From CAVVZJ01 sp963752755 (GTDB taxonomy: Bacteria > Planctomycetota > Planctomycetia > Isosphaerales > Isosphaeraceae), in NCBI GenBank assembly GCA_963752755.1, contig CAVVZJ010000003.1, positions 744,001 through 808,000 of the forward strand: a stretch of 64,000 bases of DNA. Reading direction: 5' to 3'. The notes below the pieces were generated by a model. That model saw only the letters and a program-made list of their open reading frames with translations. It searched no databases and was not told the DNA's origin. Of this stretch, positions 43,624 through 53,708 are shown piece by piece. Each line of letters opens with the position of its first letter. Position 1 is the first letter of the stretch. The translations under genes were made by a program, and so were the position numbers.

Positions 43624-46405
43624 ATGCGCCGACTCGACTCTCGTAAGAACCGATCCGCCTGGCGTTTCCGGCCCGAGCTGGCCGCACTGGAAGACCGTGT
43701 CGTCCTCAGCGCCTCACCGCTCCTGAGCCGTCACGAACAGCTCCAGGCCCTGATGCAACAGCGGGCCGAGCTGCGTCAGCAACGTCTGGCGGCCTTCCAG
43801 GCGCGGATGCTGGCCCGGCACAATCACCAGGGGCTCGGGCTCTGGAGTGGCCAGGGATTCAACCGCAGCCAGTCGAACCAGTACAATCCCCGGTCCGGCC
43901 AGAACTTCAACCAGGGACTCAATTTCGGCACCAGCGCCGGAAACCCTGGCTCGGCCTACCGGCGGCTCGGCCGGCCCTTGCAAGGAGTCTTCACCTACCA
44001 CTACGACCAGCTCCGCACCGGCTCCAACCTCAATGAGACGACCCTGACACCCGCCAACGTGAACTCCTCGTCCTTCGGCAAGATCGCCAGCTACCCGGTA
44101 GACGGCCAGATCTATGCCCAGCCGCTCTACGTCAGCGGCCTGCGCGTGCCCGGCACCGGTGCCCGGCCACACAACGTCGTGATTGTCGCCACCGAGAACG
44201 ACTCGGTCTATGCCTTCGACGCCAACAACCCGAGGGCCGGCGCCCACCATGACGGCGTGCTCTGGCATCGCTCCTACGTCAATCCGGGGCTCGGCATTTA
44301 CCCGGTGCTCAGCCAGGACATCAACTCACCGGACATCCAGCCGATCGTCGGCATCACCGGCACGCCGTACCTCGACCAGAACACCGGCGTCCTTTACTTC
44401 GTCACCAAGGCGAAGTACGTCCCGAGCGGCACGGTGGACACCGGCACCGCCAATGCCGTCTTCTTCCAGCAGCTCCACGCCGTCGATGTCTCGACCGGCC
44501 GCGATCTGCCGAACAGCCCGATCACGATCGGCACCACGACGGTCAATTCCGACGGCCAGTTCGTCAACAACACCCCGCTCGCCGTGCCCGGCACCGGCTC
44601 GGGCAACCAGAACGGCGTGGTCCAGTTCAACGCACTGCGGCAACTCCAGCGCTCGGGCCTGGCGATGGATTACAACGTGCCCGGACACCCCGACGGTGTC
44701 CTGATCGTCGCCTTCGCCTCGCACCACGACAACGAGCCGTACCAGGGTTGGCTCGTCGGCTACGACGCTCGCACGCTCCAGCTCGTGACCTTCTTCAACT
44801 CCGCGCCCGACGGCAACATGGCCGCCTTTTGGGGCAGCGGCACCGCGCCGACGATCGATCCCCAGGGCAACATCATCATGGCCACCGGCAACGGCGCCTT
44901 CGACGCCTACCCGAACGGCAAGGCCGCCCCGGCCGGCAACACCGCCGTTGGCTGGCCCGGCGACGGCCTCGGCTTCGGCGGGATTCCCAACAGCGTTGCG
45001 GTTCCCTTCGGCGTCAGCATCCCCAGCGACTCCCACAGCTACACCGGCCTCTTCTACAACGGTACGTTCGTCTCCAGCCAGCCGGTCGCCCCCAACGTCT
45101 TTCACAGCCTCGACCAGACCCCCGTCAACATCGACCTCGCCGCGCGTGACCAGGCCGGCCAGCACAAGATCCAGGTCACGCTCAACTACGACGGCTCGAC
45201 CCTCAACGAGACGATCCTCGACACGGTCACGAACCAGTCGGTCCAGTACTCCTATCCGAACGTCAACATCCCTGCCCAGGTCGGCGGCGACACCGCCTGG
45301 GTCGGCTTCACCGCCGCCGCCGACGGCTTCCAGGCCATCCACCAGGTGGACTCCTGGACCTACAGCACCAACGGCAGCACCGTCATCGACCACGGCAGCA
45401 ACTTCGCCAACCACTCCGACATCACGATCAACGGCGACGCCGAGTACTTCCACCGACCAGGTCATCCGGCTCAACAAGAACTCCTTCGACTCGACCGGCA
45501 CGATCTTCTCCCAGAACCAGGTGAATGTCACCAACTTCAACACCACCTTCGAGTTCGTGATGATGCCGGGCACCAACCCGTTCGGCAACGGCCTCGCCTT
45601 CGTCGTCGAGGGTGTCCAGCAGATGAAGGTCGCCCCCGACTACGGCGACTCCATGCTCAAGATCGCGCCGACGCCCGGCCAGATGACCGTGCTCGACTTC
45701 TTCACCCCCAGCGACCAGAAGCACCTCGCGATCAAGGACCTCGACCTCGGCACCTCCGGCACGATCCTCGTCCCCTCGCAGAACGGCTCGAATACCCCGG
45801 CCGCGGCGATCGTCCTGGCCAAGAACGGGGAACTGTTCGTCACCAATCCGAACAACCTGGGGCAGCTCAACGCCCCGGTCCAGACCTTCTTCGTCAACAG
45901 CCCCCCGAACAGCCGGACCATCGGCGCCGGCCAGTGGGGCTCGCCGCTCTACTACAACGGCCACGTGTACATCCACGCCGAGGACGACGTCCTGAAGTCC
46001 TACCAGGTCATCACCGACCCGGCCACCGGCGCCACCATGCTCAACCCGACACCCACGACGGCCCCGGGGCCGGTCGTGACTTACCCCGGCACCAACCCCA
46101 GCATCTCGGCCAACGGCAACCAGAACGGGATCGTCTGGGACCTCGACATCAGTAACTTCTCCTCCGGTGGCCCCGCCATCCTCCGGGCTTACGACGCCAG
46201 CACCCTCCAGTTGCTCTACGACAGTAGCCAGGATCCGACGTCCCAGGCCGGCGCAGCCGTGAAGTTCACCACGCCGATGGTGGTCGACGGCCACGTCTTC
46301 GTCCCAACCGCTCATGAGCTGGACGTCTTCGGCCTGCGGTCGAGCATGCTTCCCCGGACCGGCCCCGGCGGCCCCCTGGCCACCTTCCAGCGCCGTCGCG
46401 GCTGA
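43624..46405 (+). CDS. Large surface/secreted beta-propeller protein with lectin-like insert (one frameshift)
   Basis: About 927 residues when a shift near 45450 is repaired. The N-terminus RPELAALEDRVVLSASP is a planctomycete surface-protein signature. A Gln/Asn-rich region follows (to about residue 110). PQQ/beta-propeller-like blades come next (YHYDQLRTGSNLNETTLTPA, PLYVSGLRV, VVIVATENDSVYAFDANNPR, GITGTPYLD). An L-type-lectin-like domain spans the shift (SVQYSYPNVNIPAQVGGDTA; DQVIRLNKNSFDSTGTIFSQ; NPFGNGLAFVVEG). The final part returns to propeller blades (WGSPLYYNGHVYIHAEDDVL). An extra C near 45450 explains the break. Probably a carbohydrate- or substrate-binding cell-surface protein; function not known. 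Confidence 0.75.
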
Positions 46406-46438
46406 GCCCCGATCGCCGGCAGCCTCGGACTTCACTTT

Positions 46439-46474
46439 GCGGAGTAGGCCCGACTCCAGCCGGGCCTACTCCGC
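46439..46474. terminator. Bidirectional hairpin between convergent genes
   Basis: GCGGAGTAGGCCCG (46439-46452) is perfectly complementary to CGGGCCTACTCCGC (46461-46474), loop 8 nt. It separates the plus-strand surface gene from the minus-strand methyltransferase gene. AT-rich bases follow it. Confidence 0.75.
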
Positions 46475-46553
46475 AGAATAATAATAAAGACAAGAAATTC
46501 TCAAAATCAAGCATTCTTCCCCAATGCCGCCAGCAGCGCCGGTCTGACCAGCC

Positions 46554-47309
46554 TCACTTCACCGCCCGGACCACCAGCAGGTTCCCCGGTCGACCCCAGC
46601 GGAAGAAGTAGCGTTCCACGCTCTGGCCGAGCCGCCACAGCCGGGACGGAAGGTAGAAGTCAAGCTGACCGAGCCGTCGGAAGTTCCTGGCTTCTCGCGC
46701 CTGGAAGTGATGCGCGAGCCGCTCGATCTGCTCGGGGGTGTTGCTCCGGTAATAGACCGGATAATTCTCGTAACGCTCCTGGCGGCGTTGGCCGTGCAGA
46801 CGGTCGAGATACCAGTCCTTGACCCCCAGCTTCGTTGTCAGCATCGAGGCCGTCGCGAACCAGTGCCGCGCGTCGATCGTGAAGCCCCAGAAGACCCCGC
46901 CGTCGCGGAGAACCTCGTGCAGCTTTTCCCAGAAGGCTTCGGGCCAACGGACGTGCTCCAGAACCATCACCGCGAAGGCCAGATCGACACTCCCCGGCTC
47001 GATCGGCGCCTCCTCGAACAGACAGTGGTGGACCTCCGCGAACAAGCCCGCATTCGCGATCGCCTCATCCGGCTCGACCCCCACGCAACGACCAGCCCGA
47101 TCCGCCAGGGCCGCCTGGAGATCCGGCTCGTCGTCGAAGCCCCGGCCGCAGCCAATGTCCAGCAGCGTCTGCGAACCTGGTGGTCCGAGGCGTTCCAGGT
47201 CGTCGAGGATCATGTCGCGGAAGATCGGCGCCCGCCACTCGCCGCGCTGGTAACGCTGGACGTAGCCTTCCCAGTCGAGTCCGACGCGCTCGTCGTGAGA
47301 GTTCATCAT
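46554..47309 (-). CDS. Class I SAM-dependent methyltransferase
   Basis: 251 residues. Motif I is LLDIGCGRGFDDEPDLQ, motif II region GRCVGVEPDEAIANAG, and motif III-like DLAFAVMVLEHVRWPEAFWE. The C-terminal part (YRSNTPEQIERLAHHF, FFRWGRPGNLLVVRAVK) resembles methyltransferases found in polysaccharide or lipid biosynthesis gene sets. ATG 47309 or 47306 both fit. Soluble; acceptor unknown. It lies downstream of the GspE-type ATPase gene on the same strand, 363 bp away. Confidence 0.85.
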   Translation of the reverse strand: MMNSHDERVGLDWEGYVQRYQRGEWRAPIFRDMILDDLERLGPPGSQTLLDIGCGRGFDDEPDLQAALADRAGRCVGVEPDEAIANAGLFAEVHHCLFEEAPIEPGSVDLAFAVMVLEHVRWPEAFWEKLHEVLRDGGVFWGFTIDARHWFATASMLTTKLGVKDWYLDRLHGQRRQERYENYPVYYRSNTPEQIERLAHHFQAREARNFRRLGQLDFYLPSRLWRLGQSVERYFFRWGRPGNLLVVRAVK

Positions 47310-47672
47310 GTTCCGCCTGCTGACGGGTCTGGAACCGGCGGACCCTCCCGCCGCGATCGAACGACCGGGTGCCTTGCGACCATTCCGGCCCTCGCCCCTC
47401 GGGGACCGTTGGCCCGGTGCTCCAGCCCGGACAGGCCCACGGCGTGCATCTTTGATACCGAAGTACCCACACCCAGCTCGTCGGCCAATCCCTCAGCATG
47501 CCGTCGCGATCGACTCGATCTCGTCCGGCTCGGTCCGCTCCTGCGGAGTGGGTGGGCGACGGAACAAGGCCATCGTCGTCGGGAAGCAGACGGCTCCGCC
47601 TCCTTCCCGATCCGGAGCCCGGCCATGGGCCCGATTCGTTGGCCGAGCGGTTGGCATCCCTGGCCCCGACGA
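47310..47672. other. Spacer without recognised content
   Basis: 363 bp between two minus-strand genes. No supported ORF or RNA gene. GGGAAGCAGACGGCTCCGCC and GGCTCCGCCTCCTTCCCG near 47580-47620 can form a hairpin that might end transcription of the ATPase gene. Confidence 0.35.
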
Positions 47673-49379
47673 TCAATCGCCCATCGCGACGCTCAGCGCC
47701 GCCTCCAGACTGGTCCTTCCCTGACGGACCTTGTCCATGGCGCAGTCGAAGAGGAGCTTCATACCCTCCTCGCGAGCCACTTTCCTCAACTCGCTGACAG
47801 CCGCGTTCGCCTGGATCAGCTCCGCGAGCCGGGGGCTGATCCGGATGATCTCGAACACGCCGACGCGGCCCTTGTAGCCGGAGCGACGGCATCGCAGGCA
47901 ACCCTTCGGGCGGTAGATCGTGTCGTGGGGATCGAGGCCATAGCGTTCGGCCGTCGCGGCATCAAGCTCGTAGGGCTCCTTGCAGCTCTCGCAGAGCTGG
48001 CGGACGAGCCGTTGCGCCTCGAGCAGTCGCAAGGTCGAGGCCAGCAGGAACGGCTCAATGCCCATGTCCACCAGCCGGGAGACGGCCGAGAGGGCGTCAT
48101 TGGTGTGCAAGGTCGAGAGCACGAAGTGGCCGGTCAACGCCGCCCGCAGGCAGATCTCGGCGGTCTCCTGGTCGCGGATCTCGCCGACCATGATGATGTC
48201 CGGGTCTTGCCGGAGGAACGCCCGGAGGGCCGAGGCGAAGGTCAGGCCGATCTGGGACCTGACGTGCACCTGGTTGAGGCCCTTGAACTTGTACTCGACT
48301 GGATCTTCGACAGTACAAATATTAATGTCCGGATTATTCATCAGGTTCAGGCAGGCATAGAGCGTCGTACTCTTGCCCGAGCCGGTCGGACCGGTCACGA
48401 GCGCCAGGCCGTGAGGCATGTGAATCGCCTCGACCAGGTCGTTCTTCTGCTGCTCGTCGAGGCCGAGCTTCACGAGGTTCACCGGGATGGCGGCCTTGTC
48501 CAGAAGCCGCATGACCATCTTCTCGCCGTGGACTGTCGGCACGGTGTTGACGCGGAGGTCGATCCGCCGGTCACTCGACTTGACGGCGATGGCGCCGTCC
48601 TGCGGCAAGCGTTTCTCGGCAATGTCCATCTTGCCCAGGATCTTGAACCGCGACAGGATCATCAGGAAGGCCGACTTCGTCGGGGCGGGCAGCTCGTGAA
48701 GCACGCCGTCGATGCGGAGCCGGAACTTGCAACTGCTCTCGAAGGGTTCGAGGTGGATGTCGCTGGCACCGGTCCGCAACGCCTGTTCGAGGATCTGGTT
48801 GACCATCCGGATCACCCGGCCGCTCTCGTCGGCGGGCGGGCTGGCGTCGAGGTCGAGGACGTTCTCGTCGGCCTCTTCCTGGACCGTCTCCTCGCCAGCG
48901 AACTCGCCACCGATTTCCAGGCTGGTCCGGTAGAGTGCCTCGATTCGGGAGTCGATGACCGAGAGCGGGGCGACCAGGGGCCGGATCAATCGCCCGGTAA
49001 TCCATTGCAGCACGTCAATCGAGGCCAGGCCGTCGGGGCTGGCGAAGGCGACCTCGATCACGTCGCCGCGATTGGCCCAGGGAACCAGCAGGTGGGTCGT
49101 GCAGACCTTCTCGGGAATCAGCATGGCGAGCGCGGAGTCGGCAGGGGGTGCCACCTCGGCCCGGATCGCGGTCAATCCCAGCCGCTCGGCGAAAATCCGG
49201 GCGATCTCCGCCTCGGTCAGGACCCCATCGTTGATCAAGGCACGCTCGAGCTGCGCATTCGCCGTTTCCTGGACCTTGCGGACCCTGGCGAGCAATTGGG
49301 GGTCGAGGTGCTCGTCGAGTTCCAGGAGCGTCAGAATCTGCGGGGAAGATTGGCCCCTGGCGGTGGGCGTCCGAACCAT
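47673..49379 (-). CDS. GspE/PilB-type secretion or pilus-assembly ATPase
   Basis: 568 residues. An N-terminal GSPII_E-type domain (about residues 20-160, ILTLLELDEHLDPQLLARVR; LINDGVLTEAEIARIFAERL) precedes the ATPase. Walker A is GPTGSGKSTTLYACL, Walker B IIMVGEIRDQETAEI, the Asp box is EDPVEYKFKGLNQV, and a His box LSTLHTNDA is present. A four-Cys zinc site is CESC...CLRC. Such ATPases drive type II secretion or type IV pilus extension. No other secretion genes are present, but a CheX-like protein is encoded 81 bp upstream on the same strand, hinting at control of motility or secretion. Confidence 0.92.
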   Translation of the reverse strand: MVRTPTARGQSSPQILTLLELDEHLDPQLLARVRKVQETANAQLERALINDGVLTEAEIARIFAERLGLTAIRAEVAPPADSALAMLIPEKVCTTHLLVPWANRGDVIEVAFASPDGLASIDVLQWITGRLIRPLVAPLSVIDSRIEALYRTSLEIGGEFAGEETVQEEADENVLDLDASPPADESGRVIRMVNQILEQALRTGASDIHLEPFESSCKFRLRIDGVLHELPAPTKSAFLMILSRFKILGKMDIAEKRLPQDGAIAVKSSDRRIDLRVNTVPTVHGEKMVMRLLDKAAIPVNLVKLGLDEQQKNDLVEAIHMPHGLALVTGPTGSGKSTTLYACLNLMNNPDINICTVEDPVEYKFKGLNQVHVRSQIGLTFASALRAFLRQDPDIIMVGEIRDQETAEICLRAALTGHFVLSTLHTNDALSAVSRLVDMGIEPFLLASTLRLLEAQRLVRQLCESCKEPYELDAATAERYGLDPHDTIYRPKGCLRCRRSGYKGRVGVFEIIRISPRLAELIQANAAVSELRKVAREEGMKLLFDCAMDKVRQGRTSLEAALSVAMGD

Positions 49380-49460
49380 CGGCTCGCGTTCTCCGGATCG
49401 TGGATCGTTCGCGTGTGGGTGGGGTCAACGGATTCGGTTGGGCACCGACGTGGGCGGATC

Positions 49461-49982
49461 TCAGTCCGACCGCTCAACCAGGATGACCTGCAACGGCGCC
49501 CCCTGGCAGGTGAACGCCAGGTGAGCCACAACCCGGCTGGTCAGGACCCGGAAGACGTAGTCGGTTCCCTGGGTCACCGCCGGCAGCGACAGATGGCAGG
49601 GTTCGGGCAAAAGTTCCTTGACCCGACCACTCACGATATTGGCCAGCTCGCCGACCGCGTCGCGGATCTGTTCGAGCGTGATCTGCGAGAGGTCGACACC
49701 AAACAGGGTCGCGGCGGCCTGCCTGGCGATTGGCATGGCACAGTCGAGCATGACCGCGCCATTCCAGGCCCCGGTGATGTGGATGCAACTGGTCAGCATC
49801 CCCGGCGGGGATTGCGACGCTGGGATCTGGGGTCCGGGCTTGACCTCATCCCCCAGCAAAGACGACCACATCGTCGCGACCGACTGAGTAAGTGCCTGGT
49901 CATCAGGTCGCATGGCAGCCCTCACAGAATCGCCCGCGGAATCGGGGTTCACGGGTTGGGGATCGCTTCGCGCCGGCTGGAA
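49461..49982 (-). CDS. CheX-like chemotaxis phosphatase-domain protein
   Basis: 173 residues from ATG 49982, which has GGGAG at the right distance; starts upstream (frame open to 50198) or at 49916 are possible. The domain includes IHITGAWNGAVMLDCAMPIA and the CheC/CheX-type helix DAVGELANIVSGRVKELLPE, whose E..N pair matches the phosphatase active site that removes phosphate from CheY. Probably cytosolic. It precedes the GspE/PilB-type gene in an apparent operon. The CheY-phosphatase activity is family-based inference. Confidence 0.78.
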   Translation of the reverse strand, partial: FQPARSDPQPVNPDSAGDSVRAAMRPDDQALTQSVATMWSSLLGDEVKPGPQIPASQSPPGMLTSCIHITGAWNGAVMLDCAMPIARQAAATLFGVDLSQITLEQIRDAVGELANIVSGRVKELLPEPCHLSLPAVTQGTDYVFRVLTSRVVAHLAFTCQGAPLQVILVERSD

Positions 49983-50324
49983 CATCACCTCTCCCGTCCT
50001 TCCTGGCGCCGACCCCGTCCCGGTTCTCAAAACGGACCCGCCACGCGAGGCGCTGCCCAATGTCCCCAGTTCCGACAGGCTCCCGTTGGACTCATAGAAC
50101 ATGCCTCGGCCGGATTCAACGGACCTCGATGAGAAAACGCACCTCCCTCCTGACCCTGGAGCGAAACGGACAAGGAGTCCGCGCACGGCCGATCCCAACG
50201 ACCGCGGCGGGACCAGCCCTCGCCGGGCGTTGTCCTCGCGCGCCGAGTCACCGCAGAAGGTCCGCTGCGGGTTTCCACGCTGTCCCGGTTGCCGGCCACG
50301 CGTCGGCCAGGCTGGATCCTTACG
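49983..50324. other. Spacer upstream of the CheX-like gene
   Basis: 342 bp between the CheX-like gene and the hydrolase stop. The CheX frame stays open through part of it, so a longer N-terminus cannot be excluded. No promoter consensus is seen. Confidence 0.3.
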
Positions 50325-51200
50325 TCAAGATGGTCGCAAGAAGTCGAGGAGCCAGCGATTGACCTGCTCGGGTTCCTCGTGCTGGAGCCAGTGCGTCGCA
50401 CCCTCGACCCAATCCAGCCGCCCCGCGTTGCAGAGAACCAGGCTGGCCTCGGCCAGTCCGACGGACAGGAAGCGGTCCTCCGGCCCCCAGAGCAAGCGTG
50501 TCGGCACGCGGATGCGCGGGTCGGCCGGCGGCTCGGGCCGATGACGCAGGGCCGCCCGATACCAGTGGATCATCGCGGTGATCGCGCCCCGCTCCGACCA
50601 CGCCTGTCGATACGGCTCAAGGGCCTCCTCGGAAAAGGTCCCCGGTCGGCTCGTCGTGACCAGTGCCCGGCTCAACAACCTCCAGTGGCGACTCCGAAAG
50701 CTGGCCTCGGGCAACCAGGGAATCTGGAAGAAGAAGACATACCAGCTTTTCAGGAGCTGACGCGGATGGCCCCGGAGGTATCGTCGGAAGGCGACCGGGT
50801 GCGGCGCGTTGAGGATCGCCAGGCGATCGACGCGATCCGGATACTTCAGGGCCGTCCACCAGGCGACGAGACCGCCCCAGTCGTGGCCGGCTAGCATCGC
50901 CTTCGGCCAGCCACCTGCGTCGATCAGGCCGACGACGTCGGCCGCCAGAACGTCGAGGCCGTAGGCGGCAATGCTCTCAGGCTTGTCGGAGGTGTTGTAC
51001 CCGCGCTGATCGGGAGCCAGGACGCGGAGGCCCGCGTCGGCCAGCGGGCCAATCTGGTGCCGCCAGCAGGCCCGCGCCGGCTCCGGGAATCCGTGCAGCA
51101 GAATCAAGGGCGGCCCATCTTCGGGTCCGGCCCGCAGCACATGCAGGCGGACACCGTTGGTCGCCAGGAACTCCTGATCCTGACTCGGCTCAATACTCAA
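50325..51200 (-). CDS. Alpha/beta hydrolase, epoxide-hydrolase-like
   Basis: 291 residues. The oxyanion-hole motif is LLHGFPEPARACWRHQI, the nucleophile elbow is MLAGHDWGGLVAWW (Asp nucleophile in the GHDWGG form typical of epoxide hydrolases and haloalkane dehalogenases), and the cap and C-terminus hold the RIRVPTRLLWGPEDRFLS acid and EGATHWLQHEEPEQVNRWLL His. Expected to hydrolyse epoxides to diols in the cytosol. No signal peptide. It lies 36 bp downstream of the TIM-barrel gene on the same strand and may share its transcript. Confidence 0.88.
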   Translation of the reverse strand: MSIEPSQDQEFLATNGVRLHVLRAGPEDGPPLILLHGFPEPARACWRHQIGPLADAGLRVLAPDQRGYNTSDKPESIAAYGLDVLAADVVGLIDAGGWPKAMLAGHDWGGLVAWWTALKYPDRVDRLAILNAPHPVAFRRYLRGHPRQLLKSWYVFFFQIPWLPEASFRSRHWRLLSRALVTTSRPGTFSEEALEPYRQAWSERGAITAMIHWYRAALRHRPEPPADPRIRVPTRLLWGPEDRFLSVGLAEASLVLCNAGRLDWVEGATHWLQHEEPEQVNRWLLDFLRPS

Positions 51201-51236
51201 TGACCGATCTCCTGGAGCGGCGCTTCCGCGACAACG

Positions 51237-52211
51237 CTACCCGAAGTGGCGTCTCAGCAACTCCAGGCTCTTCGGCACGGCCGTCTGCGCATCCTCGTTG
51301 CCCTCGAACTCCAGCGAGATCCAGCCGTGGTAGTGATGCTTGCGCAGGATTTCCGCGATCCGGCCATAGTCCAGATCCAGCGCGTACCAGCGGCCGCCGC
51401 CGAAGTAAGTCTTCGCCTGCACCAGTTCGATCCCGACCGGACTGGCTGCCATGGCCTCCATCTGCTCGTAGGGACGTTCCAGAAAGTTGCCCGTATCCAG
51501 GGTCATCCGGAGCCAGGGCGAACGGATCGCCTCGACGATCCGGAGCACTCCCTCGGCCGTGCGGCCTAGACCCCAGTGGTTCTCCAGGCCGAGCACGACC
51601 CCACACTCCTCGGCCCTCGGCAGCAACCGCTCGATCGCGTCAATGACCCAACCGAACGCCTGCTCGTCGGTGTGGCCCTCGGGCGTCGGCTCGATTCCCT
51701 TGCGGGTCATTAGCTCGTCGAACGACTTGAGGGTGCCCCATCGGCCGGTGTTGATCCGCATCGTCGGGATGCCAAGCCGGTACGCCAGCTCGATCTGATA
51801 GAGCGTCTTCTGAACGTTTGTCCGCCGCAGGTCGGCGTCGGGGCTGACGAAACCCTGGTGAGTCGAGAGTCCCATCAGGCAAAGGCCAAGCGAATGGGCT
51901 TGGCTCTTGATCTTCTGAAGAGCGGCATTGGACTCGTCGTGCATCTGGACGTGCAGGATTTCGACGCCATCAAAGCCCATGGCGGCCGCCCTGTCGATGC
52001 AGGCGGGAATCCCGAGCCGCTCGCCGCGGAACTGCCAGAACGAGTAGGTTGAGACGCCAATCGGACGACCGCGCGGCGAGGTCGGCGACTCCGGTTCCTC
52101 CCCGTTCGCCAACCGAGCCCGGCCCGTTGCCGTGCCGATGAGCCCGGTCGTCGCGATCGCTCCCAGGAGCCCCGACTGCCTCAGAAAGTTTCTTCGACTT
52201 GACGTGAACAT
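51237..52211 (-). CDS. Tat-exported sugar phosphate isomerase/epimerase-like TIM barrel
   Basis: 324 residues. The N-terminus SSRRNFLRQSGLLGAIATTG is a twin-arginine signal (RRNFLR). The rest is a xylose-isomerase-like TIM barrel: GVSTYSFWQFRGE, RAAAMGFDGVEILHVQMHDE, GLSTHQGFVSPDADL, MRINTGRWGTLK, VVLGLENHWGLGRTAEGV, MTLDTGNF, VQAKTYFG and GWISLEFEGNEDAQTAV. Metal-binding Glu/Asp/His positions look intact. Planctomycetes export many such proteins, thought to act on sugars or inositols in the periplasm; substrate unknown. First gene of a pair with the hydrolase. Confidence 0.88.
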   Translation of the reverse strand: MFTSSRRNFLRQSGLLGAIATTGLIGTATGRARLANGEEPESPTSPRGRPIGVSTYSFWQFRGERLGIPACIDRAAAMGFDGVEILHVQMHDESNAALQKIKSQAHSLGLCLMGLSTHQGFVSPDADLRRTNVQKTLYQIELAYRLGIPTMRINTGRWGTLKSFDELMTRKGIEPTPEGHTDEQAFGWVIDAIERLLPRAEECGVVLGLENHWGLGRTAEGVLRIVEAIRSPWLRMTLDTGNFLERPYEQMEAMAASPVGIELVQAKTYFGGGRWYALDLDYGRIAEILRKHHYHGWISLEFEGNEDAQTAVPKSLELLRRHFG

Positions 52212-52598
52212 CCCTCACCTCCTGATCCGGCCTTGCCGTTGGTCAACGACATCCGCAACGCCCGGTCCCAGCACGAAGACCACACCATTACGACGGTTCT
52301 GCAACGGTTGTCAAGCACCGCGGAGCCATCGCCCTCGACCTTTCCGACCCGGGATCGCATCGATGACTTCCCGATCCGGAACACTCCCATGTCGAGCACA
52401 CGATTCGAACCCATGGCCATCTGAATCACTGCGAGACGGCCCTCGACCACATCGCCCCCGCGCTGCAACGTGACTCACCCTCCCCCAGGCTCTCGACTAC
52501 CTTCCGCGATTGGAATCCATTATCTACTTCTACTGTCTGAAGTCGCTTGAACGGTCGCAAGGCTTTTTGTACTAGTACCTTCCAGAGGACATCACTCG
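52212..52598. other. Spacer before the insertion-sequence cluster
   Basis: 387 bp with no supported gene. The left edge of the IS701-type copy should lie in its 3' half but no terminal repeat can be recognised because the other end of that element is missing. Confidence 0.35.
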
Positions 52599-53335
52599 AT
52601 GGAAGGAGCACCTGAGATGGAGCCCCGATACCAACGCCGTAAGGAACAACTCCTCGCTGACTGCCAGGTCCCTCCCACCCTCTTCCGCGGGGTCATGAGC
52701 TGGCTGGAGTCCTTCGCCCAACCGTTGGTCGCCTCGCTCCCCAGTCCGGAGAGTCGGACGCACTCCCGGACCTACCTCGCCGGCCTGCTGTCCGACGTCG
52801 AGCGCAAGAACGCCGAGGCGATCGCCTCTCGCTACGACCTCGACCGCCAGACGATCCAGCGGTTCGTCGGCGAAGTGGACGGGAACCATGACCCGCTGAT
52901 CGGAGCACTGACCCGCCAGGTCGCCGGCGCGATCGGCCGGCCCGACGCCGTGCTCGTGTGCGACCCCTCGGCCTTCCCCAAGAAGGGGGCCGCCTCGGTC
53001 GGCGTGCAGCGGCAGTGGTGCGGCCGGCTCGGCAAGGTCGACAACGGCCAGGTCGGCGTCTTCCTCGGCTACGTCAGCGACGACGAGCAGGCCCTGGTCG
53101 ACTTCCGGCTCTACTTGCCCCGCGAGTGGGCCCAGGACCGGAAGCGCCGCCAGAAGGCCGGCGTCCCCAAGGGCGTCAAGTCCCGGACGCGGCACGAATT
53201 GGCCCTGGAGATGCTTCCGCGGCGCGGCGGGGTGCTGCCGCACGGCTGGGTCGCCGGCGACGACGAGATGGGCCGGCCCGCATGGTTCCGCAAGCGGTTG
53301 GCCTGCGATGGGGAGTGTTACCTGCTGGCCGTGCC
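52599..53335 (+). pseudogene. IS701-family transposase, 5' fragment cut by an IS3 element
   Basis: About 246 residues of an IS701-type DDE transposase, from RKEQLLADCQVPPTLFRGVM through AVLVCDPSAFPKKGAASVGV, RQWCGRLGKVDNGQVGVFLG and HGWVAGDDEMGRPAWFRKRL to ECYLLAVP. The first two catalytic Asp are present (CDPSAF; AGDDEMG). At 53336 the terminal repeat of an IS3 element begins, and the frame ends in foreign sequence at 53369. The C-terminal third, with the catalytic Glu, is not found on the far side of the IS3 copy, so the original element was also deleted. Confidence 0.9.
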
Positions 53336-53402
53336 TGTAGTGCGCCCGGAGATCGGACCAGGTGCATAATGAAAGCCTGGCTCCGACCGGAGGCTCACCA
53401 CG

Positions 53403-53708
53403 ATGCGGAAGCGACGCCGTTTCACCCCCGAGTTCAAGGCCCAGGTCGTCCTCGACGTCCTGACCGGCCGCCAGTCCCCGGCCGAGGCGTGCCGCAGGCA
53501 CGCCCTCGGCCCCAATCTCCTCTCGCTCTGGAAGGCCCACTTCCTCCAGCGAGCCCACACCCTCTTCCAGGCCGACGAGCACCATGAGGCCGACCAGGCC
53601 CGCATCGCCGAACTGGAGCGGATGCTCGGCCGGGCCACCCTCCAGATCGAGATCCGAAAAAAAGCCTCGACGCTGCTGGACTCGGACTCGATCGGAGGCG
53701 GGCGGTGA
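53403..53708 (+). CDS. IS3-family transposase OrfA
   Basis: 101 residues. A helix-turn-helix DNA-binding domain (RRFTPEFKAQVVLDVLTGRQ, SPAEACRRHALGPNLLSLWK) is followed by a leucine-zipper-like helix (DQARIAELERMLGRATLQIE). A run of seven A at 53657-53663 in the zero frame A AAA AAA is a candidate slippery site for a -1 shift into orfB. The stop overlaps the orfB start (GTGA). Recognises the IS ends and dimerises. Confidence 0.92.
   Translation: MRKRRRFTPEFKAQVVLDVLTGRQSPAEACRRHALGPNLLSLWKAHFLQRAHTLFQADEHHEADQARIAELERMLGRATLQIEIRKKASTLLDSDSIGGGR

Noticed and set aside
46707..50132. An 1141-codon plus-strand frame over the methyltransferase and GspE-type genes
   Set aside because: Antisense to genes with clear Walker and SAM motifs; no homology visible.
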